Source of the DNA: JAEUQQ01 sp963697285
Lineage (GTDB): Bacteria; Acidobacteriota; Vicinamibacteria; Vicinamibacterales; JAFNAJ01
Direction: 5' to 3'
Assembly: GCA_963697285.1 (NCBI GenBank)
Contig: CAVONI010000011.1
Span: 1,426,001-1,490,000, forward strand
DNA: 64,000 bases
Position numbers and translations under genes: made by a program. The notes under the pieces were generated by a model that was not told the origin of the DNA, ran no database searches, and saw nothing but the letters and a program-made list of their open reading frames with translations. Below, piece by piece: positions 18,494 through 26,429 of this stretch; the stretch's first letter is position 1; each line of letters starts with the position of its first letter.

Positions 18494-19276
18494 CTATTGC
18501 CGAGTGGCCACCCACGTGCTGGTCGTGCCGCGCTCCTTGTCCTCGGACTTCGCGGTGAGCGACTTCCCGTCGGCCGAGACCGTCAGGTGGGTGACCGAGA
18601 CGACCTTGCCCTCACGCTTGGTGGTCTCCACGATGTTGCGATCGTCCACTTTCTTCAGGGACACGACGCTGCTGCCCGGATCGCCCTTCACCGGGTAGTC
18701 GTTGCCGTCGAACTTCGCGTCGTACGACTGGCCGGTCGGCACCGACATCATCAGGCCCTCGGCGGTAGCCGTGAACGTGACCGTCAGCGCGTTGTCGGAC
18801 GCGGTCTCGAACTTCGAGGTGCGCCACGAGCCCGAAACGGCGTGCGAGCCCGCCGGTCCGGCGCCGACGCGGGTCATGGTCCCCTTGACGGTCACAGGCT
18901 GCTGGCTCCCGTCGGGATAACCCGTGTACTCCATCGCGAGTGCCTTCCCGTCAGCCGAGAGAATGCGTCGCTCCTTGTCGGTGACACGTCCACCCTTCTT
19001 GCTGGTGAATTCAACCGTCTTGTCGTCGACGATCCTGACCGCGATCGTGTCGACGTACTTGGATCCAGCCACGGGCTGATCGCTGCCGTCAGCCTTGACG
19101 TCAATCCTGGGGACGCACGTGGCGCACTCATACCTGCCGTTGTGTAACGTCCAGGTGTCGGGCTTCTCGGAGAGTTGGATCTTTCCGAGATCGATCTTCC
19201 ACGTCCCTGTGAACGGACTCTCGGCCGCCCAGACCAGGGTGGGCAGCAGCAATGCAACGAGCAGCATCTTCTTCAT
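18494..19276 (-). CDS. Secreted protein of unknown function (signal peptide)
   Basis: The 260-residue product has a clear Sec signal peptide, MKKMLLVALLLPTLVWAAES, and no further membrane segment. The mature part reads as a beta-rich domain, opening with SPFTGTWKIDLGK, a pattern seen in many secreted lipocalin-like or beta-barrel proteins of Acidobacteriota. Two Cys (ECATC) may form a disulfide; this is not a CXXCH motif. I do not recognise a catalytic site. GGAGAACAGG before the ATG at 19276 is a good ribosome binding site, so the longer start at 19297 was rejected. A GC-rich hairpin follows the gene. Confidence 0.75.
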   Translation of the reverse strand: MKKMLLVALLLPTLVWAAESPFTGTWKIDLGKIQLSEKPDTWTLHNGRYECATCVPRIDVKADGSDQPVAGSKYVDTIAVRIVDDKTVEFTSKKGGRVTDKERRILSADGKALAMEYTGYPDGSQQPVTVKGTMTRVGAGPAGSHAVSGSWRTSKFETASDNALTVTFTATAEGLMMSVPTGQSYDAKFDGNDYPVKGDPGSSVVSLKKVDDRNIVETTKREGKVVSVTHLTVSADGKSLTAKSEDKERGTTSTWVATRQ

Positions 19277-19418
19277 CCTGTTCTCCTTTTGTGCCATTCG
19301 GTGAATGCTAGCAGACCTCGATCACGACGCGAACGGGGGAGAGGCAGGCCGTCACACGATGCCGTCGGCTCGTGACGTTCCTCGTGAAGGACCGATGCGA
19401 GACTTGCTCGTACAAGGC

Positions 19419-19442
19419 GAGGGGCGCCGTAGGGCGCCCCTC
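19419..19442. terminator. GC-rich hairpin, probable terminator of the PEP-CTERM gene
   Basis: GAGGGGCGCC and GGCGCCCCTC pair in a 10-bp stem around a four-base loop, 40 bases past the stop of the minus-strand PEP-CTERM gene. The stem is identical to the one at 18384-18408. No strong T-tract follows, so the terminator call is provisional. Confidence 0.5.
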
Positions 19443-19481
19443 GCTCGCGTGGGTTGGAGGCCTCGCGGAACCGCGCGCGTC

Positions 19482-20174
19482 TTACGCCCTGGCGCGGCGC
19501 AGCGCCGCCACGAGCCCGGTGGCCAGCAGGAGCATCGTCGCTGGTTCGGGCACGATCTGGAGCGCAAACCCGAACCCGCTTTCCCTCGCCCCGAAGAACT
19601 CGAGGTTCGGGTTGCCGGTGACCGTCTCGTCGTCGGCCCGGAACATCAGGCTCAGGGCTCCGCCAGCCAGCGCGTTGCTCACCGCCGAGGTGACATCCCA
19701 CGAGATGTAGTCACCGAAGAACCCGTTGTTGGTACGGAAGACGGCGTAGGCCGGATCAGCCGCATCGAACACCGCCGCGGCGGCGCCGGTGGTCGGCTGG
19801 TTGTTCCACGTCACCGTGTTCTCGGTCCAGCCGTTGTCGGCGACGAGAATCGAGTGAGTGGAGTTGACGAACCAGTCCCAGTCGTCGAGGTAGAAGCCGA
19901 CCAGTCGAGCTGACTGCAGAATGTTGTACGGGTACATCGACAGGTCGAACTTCAGCAGGAATCGCAACGGGCTGTCCTGCGCAATGGGGTCGTCAATCCC
20001 GTCGCTTCCCGTGCCGAGAAACAGCTCTCCTCCGAAGTTGCCGTCCACCAACGACGGTGCGCCAGAAATCAACGCGTCCTCGCTGACGCCGTAGGTGAAC
20101 AACGCCGCCTGGGCCGGTGCCGCGAACACGGCGACGGCAAGCGTCGTTGCGAGGCACAGAATGGTCTTCCTCAT
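19482..20174 (-). CDS. PEP-CTERM sorting domain protein with DNRLRE-like beta domain
   Basis: The 230-residue protein has a Sec signal peptide (MRKTILCLATTLAVAVFAAP) and ends with a classical PEP-CTERM tail: VPEPATMLLLATGLVAALRRARA, that is, PEP, a hydrophobic helix and a basic end. Such tails are processed by an exosortase and direct proteins to the envelope or exopolysaccharide. The body, with FLLKFDLSM, NGWTENTVTWNNQP and YISWDVTSAV, matches the DNRLRE/carbohydrate-binding-like beta fold found in many secreted proteins. No exosortase gene is in this window. The ATG at 20174 gives a complete signal peptide; the longer open frame upstream is non-coding in character. Confidence 0.88.
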   Translation of the reverse strand: MRKTILCLATTLAVAVFAAPAQAALFTYGVSEDALISGAPSLVDGNFGGELFLGTGSDGIDDPIAQDSPLRFLLKFDLSMYPYNILQSARLVGFYLDDWDWFVNSTHSILVADNGWTENTVTWNNQPTTGAAAAVFDAADPAYAVFRTNNGFFGDYISWDVTSAVSNALAGGALSLMFRADDETVTGNPNLEFFGARESGFGFALQIVPEPATMLLLATGLVAALRRARA

Positions 20175-20441
20175 CACGTTCCCCCTGACATCGGTCAATG
20201 CCGCCAGCCGCTCCGCGGCGCAGGACACCACGCATGAGCACTCCTGCCCGAATCCACGAGCGGCGAAGCGCCCTGCTCCGCCAAGCAATTCAGCAAATAG
20301 TGCGCCACGCCGAATCGTTCGCGATCTGCGTGGTGCGTTCCACTTGTCAACCGGTGCCCGCCACTTTTGTCTGCGGCTGAGGCGTCTATCCCGACCGTAC
20401 GACGAGACCCTGGCGGACCAGGGTCTCGTCACGGCCCGCTC

Positions 20442-23060
20442 CTACCTCGCGACGACAATCGGGAAGTTGTACGTTTCGACGTGCGCCGGATTCGACGCCG
20501 ACCCGTTTGCCTTGAGCGCCTGGAACTGGAGCGTGTAGGAGCCGTTGGGCACCGTCACGCTCGAGAGTGCGCCCACCGCGACTCCACCCCAACTCACCAG
20601 GTACACCGAGTTGTAGTTCGTGTTCCGTCCCAGGTAGTTGGCCTCGACGGCCTTGCCGATCAGCGTCGTGTTGGCCGCGTTCCGCACGTTGAGTTGCACG
20701 CGCGCCGCAGGGTGGTCGACGTGGAACCGCACGCACACCTGGTCGGTCGCCGAGAAGCTGAACGTCTGCGCTGCCATCGCGGCCGACCACGCCACCTGCC
20801 CCGTGCAGGCTCCCGTCGTCGAGTTGTAGTGCCCGATCAGCAGGAAGCTGGTCGGGAACGTGAGCGTCTGGATGCTCTGGTAGTCACCCTTGAAGCCCAT
20901 GTACGGGACGCGGTAAACCGGGCCACCGCCATCGGGCGTGAAGGTGATCCAGCCGCCGAAGAGCGCCTTGTTCGCCAGCCCGGCCGCGGGGGTGATCGAC
21001 ACGTTCACCGTCGCGGTGCCGCCCGCCGGCACGACGACCGTCGGCGCGCTGAACGCCACCGTGGAAGGCTGCGTGAGGACCGGCGTAAAGAGGTTCTGGG
21101 TGTTCGCCGGGAAGTAGGTCCCCGTCGAACCGGCCCCTGCCTCGGCTCCCAGCGTGTAGGTCACCGGCACGAGACCGTCGTTCTTCAGGGTGATCGTCCG
21201 CGTCTGCGCCGCGCCGCTCTCGTTCTCGCCGAGCGACAGCTTGCCGGGCATCACGGTGACCTTGGCCTCCACCGCCTGCGCGATGTCGAGCATGCCGGCG
21301 CCCTGCCGGTGCACCATCTCGAGGGTGGGCGCGCCCGACCCGCTCGTCGTGGCGTAGAACCGTGGCTTGGCGCTGTTCTGCAGGATCGTGCGCACCTCGG
21401 CAGGCGTCAACCCAGGCCTGGCCTGCAGCAGCAGCGCGACCGCGCCCGCCACGTGCGGCGAGGCCATGGACGTGCCACTCAGTATCGCGTAGCTGCCCAG
21501 TGGCACCGGATACGTGGAGCGGATGGTGCCGCCAGGCGCGCCGATGTCGGGCTTGATGTCGAGCGTCGGGCTCGGGCCGTAGGTGCTGCCCGTGTTCGTG
21601 GTGACGGTTGGCAACAGGCCTGCGATCAGTCCGCCGTTGGGCGCGTTGGTGAAGATGCTGAGCAGCGAGGTCAACGTCATCGTGGTCGGACCCGCTGCGA
21701 TGCGCGCGTCGAGCACCGCACCGTCAGCCGCCGTGATCGTCATCACGGGGATGGTCGGCGCGGGGGGGCCCGCCACGGACGCCGAGATCCTGCCCGTGGT
21801 GTTGTTGTAGATCACCACGCCCACCGCGCCGGCGTTCTGGGCGTTGATCGACTTGACGTTGAAGCCGCACGTGCCGCGGCGGATGAGCGCGACCATGCCG
21901 GTGAGGCTGCCAGCGGGAAGCGCGGCGCACGCGTCGTCGGCCGTCGCCGTCGTGCCGGTGCGGGCCAGGGGATAGGTGCCGGAGGTCGGCGGGTTGCCCA
22001 CGCCGCCCGACGCGACACCGAAGCCGAACTTCGCATCGTCGGGGCTGGCCGTGAAGTAGGGCAGCCACACCTGGTCGTTCTCGAACGACGCCACGCCGAT
22101 GATGTCGACGCCGGTGCCGGGCGAGCCCGCCGCGTAGGCGCCGCCGCCCGCGTCGTTGCCGGCCGAGGCCACGGTGACCACGCCCTTCTGCGCGAGCTTC
22201 GTGGCCATCACCGAGTGCAGGCCGAAAGGCCAGTTGCGCGAGCTGCCCAGGCTCATGTTGATCACGTTCGCACCGTCGAGATACGCACGCTCCATGGCCG
22301 AGGCGATCGTGTCGGTGCGGGCGGTGCCGGTGCAGCCGAACACGCGGTACGCGAACAGCGTGGCGCCAGGAGCGACGCCGGTAACGCCGTTGGCCCACGT
22401 GGAGCTGGCAGCCGCGATGCCCGCGACGTGCGAGCCGTGGCCCCCGCAGTTGTCGTCTGGATCGGGGTCGGGCACCTGGGCGTTGCTGCCCGTGAACGCG
22501 TCACCCACGAAGTCCCAGCCCTTCGCCACCTTGCAGCCCGCGCCGAAGCAGCCGCCGAGATCCGGGTGGTGGTAGTCGATGCCGGAGTCGATGATGGCGA
22601 TGTTGACGCCCGCGCCCGTGTAGCCGAGCGTGCCCTGCACGTACGCGGCGCCGGTCGTCTGCAGCGCAGCCGCCATCTCGGGGCTGTCGGACGGCTGCGG
22701 CGGCTCGTAGGTCATCACCTCGATGGGCGTGGCGCCCCTGACACCGGGTAGTTTCAGCACGCGAGTGATATCGGGCGTGCCGATGCTGAGCCCGTTGGCG
22801 AGCGTCTGGAACGCGTAGTTCTCGACGTACGGGATGCCGGCCGCCGCCATGGCCCTGCGGAAGCTGTCCTGCTGCTGCTGAATCGTGGCTGCGCTCGTGC
22901 CGTCCGATGTCGGCGGGCTGGCGAGTTGAACGAACCACTGGCCGGGAAGTCCCTGCGTGAGTGCCTGCGTGACCTGCTCTTGCGCGTTCGCTGCGGTGAC
23001 GCCCACGGCGAGCAGCAGCGCGACGTGCAGGAGCCTGTGATGCCACCTGCGATTGCTCAT
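20442..23060 (-). CDS. Secreted subtilisin-like serine protease (S8) with I9 prodomain and PA domain
   Basis: The 872-residue protein has a signal peptide (residues 1-26), an inhibitor-I9-like prodomain (about 38-118) and a peptidase S8 core. The triad is visible: Asp158 in IIDSGIDYHHPDL, His208 in GGHGSHVAGIAA, and Ser near 531 in SGTSMASPHVAG. A protease-associated insert occupies about residues 365-500 (NAQNAGAVGVVIYNN). The C-terminal 300 residues are Fn3-like/beta-sandwich with LSLGENESGAAQTRTITLKN. The domain order matches lactocepin- or cucumisin-like secreted proteases. GGAGGACAGG precedes the ATG at 23060. It is a single gene, probably acting outside the cell in protein degradation. 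Confidence 0.93.
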   Translation of the reverse strand: MSNRRWHHRLLHVALLLAVGVTAANAQEQVTQALTQGLPGQWFVQLASPPTSDGTSAATIQQQQDSFRRAMAAAGIPYVENYAFQTLANGLSIGTPDITRVLKLPGVRGATPIEVMTYEPPQPSDSPEMAAALQTTGAAYVQGTLGYTGAGVNIAIIDSGIDYHHPDLGGCFGAGCKVAKGWDFVGDAFTGSNAQVPDPDPDDNCGGHGSHVAGIAAASSTWANGVTGVAPGATLFAYRVFGCTGTARTDTIASAMERAYLDGANVINMSLGSSRNWPFGLHSVMATKLAQKGVVTVASAGNDAGGGAYAAGSPGTGVDIIGVASFENDQVWLPYFTASPDDAKFGFGVASGGVGNPPTSGTYPLARTGTTATADDACAALPAGSLTGMVALIRRGTCGFNVKSINAQNAGAVGVVIYNNTTGRISASVAGPPAPTIPVMTITAADGAVLDARIAAGPTTMTLTSLLSIFTNAPNGGLIAGLLPTVTTNTGSTYGPSPTLDIKPDIGAPGGTIRSTYPVPLGSYAILSGTSMASPHVAGAVALLLQARPGLTPAEVRTILQNSAKPRFYATTSGSGAPTLEMVHRQGAGMLDIAQAVEAKVTVMPGKLSLGENESGAAQTRTITLKNDGLVPVTYTLGAEAGAGSTGTYFPANTQNLFTPVLTQPSTVAFSAPTVVVPAGGTATVNVSITPAAGLANKALFGGWITFTPDGGGPVYRVPYMGFKGDYQSIQTLTFPTSFLLIGHYNSTTGACTGQVAWSAAMAAQTFSFSATDQVCVRFHVDHPAARVQLNVRNAANTTLIGKAVEANYLGRNTNYNSVYLVSWGGVAVGALSSVTVPNGSYTLQFQALKANGSASNPAHVETYNFPIVVAR

Positions 23061-24005
23061 CCTGTCCTCCTGATTCACCAGATGTCCGTGCGCACGGTGC
23101 TCCGCCCCCACACTCCGGCAGACGCCGGTCACTGCGTGTTCGACGAGGGAGGAATGGCTGAAGAGAGCGCTCACGTGCCCCGAAACGTGACGCGAATCTA
23201 TGCAGTCGCCTTGTCGGGTGTCAATCGCAAATTACGGAAATGAAACGCACGATTCAGGGCCTCCCTGCGCATGTCTCGCCCGGCGCAGACAAGTGCTCGC
23301 GCTGCCACGCGAAGTCTTCCAGATGCAGGATTTCTGCACCCGGCGGTTGTGCGGATCGAGCACATCTCCCGACCGCCCGGTGAGCCGTCGTGTGTGCGAC
23401 CCACGACCAACCGTGTCGTGCGGCGTCGCGAACAGCATCCGGGCACGCCCTCCGCGGCGCCTGGCACACGTCCATGGCAGGCGCGCGGCTGGCGGCCCGG
23501 TCCAGGCTCGTGATGCCCGCATGCGCGTCGCACGACTGGAGACAACGATGGAACGTGAGGGAAATGGAGTGATTCGACGCCCTTCGGCTGGTAGCTCATT
23601 CAGTGAGTCACTGATTCACTGTAAACTCAGTCAGACAATGAGTGACATGCGAACGTCATCACATCTACTGACGCACTCTCACTTGATGCAACCGCTCCAC
23701 TTGACGAAATCTGTTCCTGAGTGATGGTTCCGATTCGTCGCTGTCCGCCCATCTCGCCGCCTGGTGCACGCCAGAGACCTCCAGTGAACACGGCTCTGCG
23801 TCTGCTCATCGTCCTGTCGGCGGCCGCCCTGTCGGCCGGTCGTCACGACGCCGGCACGCGCTGCCCGAGACTACGACGCGGTATACTTCCGGGGCCGAGT
23901 GGCAGCGGCTGCGCGCCGGGGCCGGAGAGTGTCTTCCCGATGCGCGTGGCAGTACCGCGTGGCAGCACTCGTGCGACCCGCAAGAAGACCACGTAAACAC
24001 CGATC
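23061..24005. other. Long intergenic region without a recognisable gene
   Basis: This 945-base stretch separates the protease start from the tRNA. Open frames occur on both strands (for example 23200-23724 plus), but their residue content is Arg/Pro/Ser-rich with no motif, so I do not call them. The segment 23600-23660 is clearly more AT-rich than its surroundings and holds the inverted repeat listed separately. The protease promoter should lie close to 23061-23200. Confidence 0.5.
23600..23614. promoter_or_regulatory. Perfect inverted repeat, possible operator
   Basis: TCAGTGA-G-TCACTGA is a perfect 7+7 dyad with one spacer base. Related half-sites follow directly: TTCACTG, ACTCAG and GAGTGAC up to about 23645. 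The block lies in an AT-rich patch with no gene close by. The form fits a dimeric repressor site such as TetR or GntR type, but no regulator gene is adjacent, so the assignment is tentative. Confidence 0.35.
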
Positions 24006-24082
24006 GCGCCCGTAGCTCAGGTGGATAGAGCATCGGCCTTCTAAGCCGAGGGTCGCAGGTTCGAGCCCTGCCGGGCGCGCCA
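24006..24082 (+). tRNA. tRNA-Arg (anticodon UCU)
   Basis: The 77-base sequence folds as a complete cloverleaf. The acceptor stem is GCGCCCG with CGGGCGC, the discriminator base is G and CCA is encoded. The anticodon arm is TCGGC-CTTCTAA-GCCGA, giving anticodon TCT, which reads AGA. The T arm is GCAGG-TTCGAGC-CCTGC. The gene stands alone with the decayed toxin-antitoxin remnant about 370 bases downstream. Confidence 0.97.
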
Positions 24083-24450
24083 GTTTCAGGAGCCCCGTGT
24101 GACACAGGTGTGAGAGGTCGTCACGGATTGACGGTCGAGGCCGACAGCGCGCAGGCGGCCTTCGAGAACTCGGCCCGTGGGCCGACGTCCTGAGGCTCCA
24201 GACGACGCCGGTCGTCGAATGTCGGGGCTGGTCCCTCGCTTCGCCACGATCTTGAAGAGTTCGTGGGGATCTGGGCCCCACCCGTGACCCCGAGGGGCGG
24301 GCGTGTGGCGCCCGGCTGGCGTTGCGCACGGGCAGGGCAGATCTCGTGGCGCCTCGCGAAGGCGGCAATGTGCAGGCGCGACAGGGGCTCGCAGGCAGGC
24401 TCTTGATCTGCAGTGCACCGACCCGCATGCTGCCGTGCGGAGCCGCCGGC
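24083..24450. other. Intergenic region, no gene recognised
   Basis: These 368 bases between the tRNA and the HEPN remnant show no coding character on either strand. A GC-rich run near 24270-24300 has weak self-complementarity. I saw no direct repeat of the tRNA 3' end that would mark an attachment site. Confidence 0.4.
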
Positions 24451-24839
24451 ATGCCACTCGATCTCTCGTCCCTCCGTGAGGCACTGGCCGCGCTCAGCAC
24501 CAGCCTGCGATACCTCGAATCCGACCTCGCCGCCGACCCGGACGTGAAGGACCAGTTTCGTGCCGCCGCCATCCAGGCGTTCGAGTTCACCTACGAGCTA
24601 GCGTACAAGTTCATGAAGCGACAGCTGGAGCAGGTCGTTCCGGTACCGACCTCGCCGTGCTGGCTCGCCATCTGCCCGATCGCGAGATTCGCGTGATGGG
24701 CAGCCTGGCGGTCGAGCGAGGGCACCTCAGGGTCACGTCGCGGTCGCGGATGCACGAGGGAGAGACCGTGGGAGCCGACGCGCAGACGATGATGCGCACG
24801 CGTGTTCAGGAGCCGAGACAGGTGTGGGAGGACGCGTAA
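24451..24839 (+). pseudogene. Decayed HEPN/MNT toxin-antitoxin remnant
   Basis: From the ATG at 24451 about 63 codons read as a nucleotidyltransferase substrate-binding (HEPN, HI0074-type) N-terminus: MPLDLSSLREALAAL, then FRAAAIQAFEFTYELAYKFM. At about 24640 the frame jumps. The next frame reads LAVLARHLPDREIRVMGS, which resembles the start of an MNT nucleotidyltransferase (usual form: RHLP-x-REVWAFGSR). The rest of both domains, including the MNT catalytic GS-x10-DxD, is missing or scrambled. This looks like a two-gene HEPN-MNT pair collapsed by an internal deletion, next to a tRNA gene. An expressed truncated HEPN peptide cannot be excluded. Confidence 0.55.
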
Positions 24840-24902
24840 CCCCTGACGTCGCGTGCGAGATGTGGCTGGCGGAGCAGCGCGGACGCAAGGTATCGTAGTG
24901 GC

Positions 24903-24931
24903 TTGACAGCTGTAATGGATTTGTCTACAAA
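24903..24931 (+). promoter_or_regulatory. Sigma-70 type promoter for the sensor kinase operon
   Basis: TTGACA (24903-24908) is a perfect -35 box. Seventeen bases later TACAAA (24926-24931) matches the -10 consensus at four of six positions. The predicted start of transcription near 24938 is about 20 bases before the kinase ATG at 24959. The site lies in a short AT-richer patch. Confidence 0.6.
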
Positions 24932-24958
24932 CGGCTGCCCGCGTGCCCGGTCCCACCC

Positions 24959-26422
24959 ATGCTGAAGGGCAGCCTGTTCAGGCGTCTCATCCCCCCGCTG
25001 ATCGGCGTCATCGCGTTGCTCACGGCCGTCGTGACCTTGGTGGGCACGTCGCGGATGAGCGACGCGCTCACCGAGCGCGCCAAGCGACGCGCGGGAAGCC
25101 TGTCGACCGTGGAGCGCGACAGCCTCCTGCGGTTGATGCGCGCCGGCGACCACAGCGACCTGCAGCGCGTCCTCGAGGAACTGGGCCGCAACCCCGATGT
25201 CGATGTCGTCCGGATCCTGCGCCCGGACGGCAGAACCTACGCCTCGTCGCGACCGCACGAGACGGGACGCCTGGTGGCCGACCACGTGGTCCAGAGGGAC
25301 GAGCGCGGTGACCTGAAGCCCGGCGGGGACGCATCCTCCTGGCGCACCCATGGCGTGATCCACATCGTCCAGCCGTTCAGGAACGCGACGGAGTGCCAGT
25401 CATGTCATCGCGACGCGGGCCCGATCGTGGCGTGGCTCGACATGGACGTCGACATCAACGAGCACAGCGTCGGCTTCGCCACGTTCACGTCGCTGAGCGC
25501 GGCCCTGGGCGGACTCTACCTGCTGGCCGCCATCGCCATCCTCGTGCCCGGATTGGCCACCGTGGTGTTGCGCCCGCTCCGCAGGCTCACCGACGCGATG
25601 GGCCGCGTCCGTGACGGAGACCTGACGGTGTCGGTCGCTCCCGGCGGCACGCGCGAAATCGACACGGTCGTCACCGGTTTCAACCAGATGGTCGTGGACC
25701 TGCGCCAGGCGCGGGCCGTCGAAGAGGAAGCGCGCCGGCACCACATGGAGCGGGTGGAGCAACTGGCGGTCGTCGGGGAGTTGGCGGCGGGGCTGGCCCA
25801 CGAGGTGCGCAACCCCTTGTCGGGCGTCAAGGCGGTGCTCGACGTGCTGACCCGCGAGAGCGACGACGAGGCCCGTCGCCGCGTCCTGCGCGATGCCTCG
25901 GGCGAACTGGTGCGCATCGACCAGATCCTCAAGGAGCTGCTCCAGTTCGCGCGGCCCAAGCCACCAACCCTGGCGCCCTTCGACTTCAACGGCCTCGTGC
26001 GAGACGCCGTCGCCCTCACCTTCCCTGCCACCGCCGACCTCCACGCGCGCTGCGACCTGGCCGAGGGGCTGCCAGCGGCCATGGGCGACGCGGGCCAGAT
26101 CCGGCAGGTGCTCGTCAACCTCCTGATCAACGCGCAGCACGCCGCGACGCACGCCGGCGAGGTCGTCGTCACCACCGGCAGCCGTGACGGCTACCTGTGG
26201 TGCCGTGTCCGTGACGACGGGGCGGGCGTACCGCTCGACCGGGCCGAGGCGATCTTCAGGCCATTCGTGACCTCGAAGACACGCGGCACGGGCCTGGGCC
26301 TCTCGATCAGCAGGCGTGTCGTCGAACTGCACGACGGGCGCCTCGTGCTCGACAATCCGGGCCAGCCTGGCGCCTCGTTCACCTTCACGCTGCCGCATGC
26401 ACCGGCAGCCACCACTCACTGA
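24959..26422 (+). CDS. Histidine kinase with a periplasmic c-type heme motif
   Basis: The 487-residue protein has TM1 (about 10-30), a periplasmic domain (31-177), TM2 (178-203), HAMP (204-256), HisKA with His281 in LAHEVRNPLSG, and HATPase_c with NLLINAQHA and GTGLGLSISRRVVELH. The periplasmic domain contains CQSCH (146-150), a c-type heme attachment motif, as in heme-dependent redox sensors. The kinase family is NtrB-like. The next gene, eight bases downstream, is an NtrC-type sigma-54 activator, so they form a cognate pair. The ATG at 24959 lacks a strong ribosome binding site but is needed for TM1. I infer that it senses redox state or electron acceptor supply and controls the cytochrome genes downstream. 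Confidence 0.9.
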   Translation: MLKGSLFRRLIPPLIGVIALLTAVVTLVGTSRMSDALTERAKRRAGSLSTVERDSLLRLMRAGDHSDLQRVLEELGRNPDVDVVRILRPDGRTYASSRPHETGRLVADHVVQRDERGDLKPGGDASSWRTHGVIHIVQPFRNATECQSCHRDAGPIVAWLDMDVDINEHSVGFATFTSLSAALGGLYLLAAIAILVPGLATVVLRPLRRLTDAMGRVRDGDLTVSVAPGGTREIDTVVTGFNQMVVDLRQARAVEEEARRHHMERVEQLAVVGELAAGLAHEVRNPLSGVKAVLDVLTRESDDEARRRVLRDASGELVRIDQILKELLQFARPKPPTLAPFDFNGLVRDAVALTFPATADLHARCDLAEGLPAAMGDAGQIRQVLVNLLINAQHAATHAGEVVVTTGSRDGYLWCRVRDDGAGVPLDRAEAIFRPFVTSKTRGTGLGLSISRRVVELHDGRLVLDNPGQPGASFTFTLPHAPAATTH

Positions 26423-26429
26423 CCCCGCC

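Noticed and set aside
20367..22751. Long plus-strand open frame (794 codons)
   Set aside because: It is the exact antisense of the subtilase gene, whose catalytic motifs are clear on the minus strand.
23200..23724. Possible plus-strand gene of 174 codons in the long intergenic region
   Set aside because: No motif, unlikely composition and no ribosome binding site; several overlapping frames on both strands are equally open.
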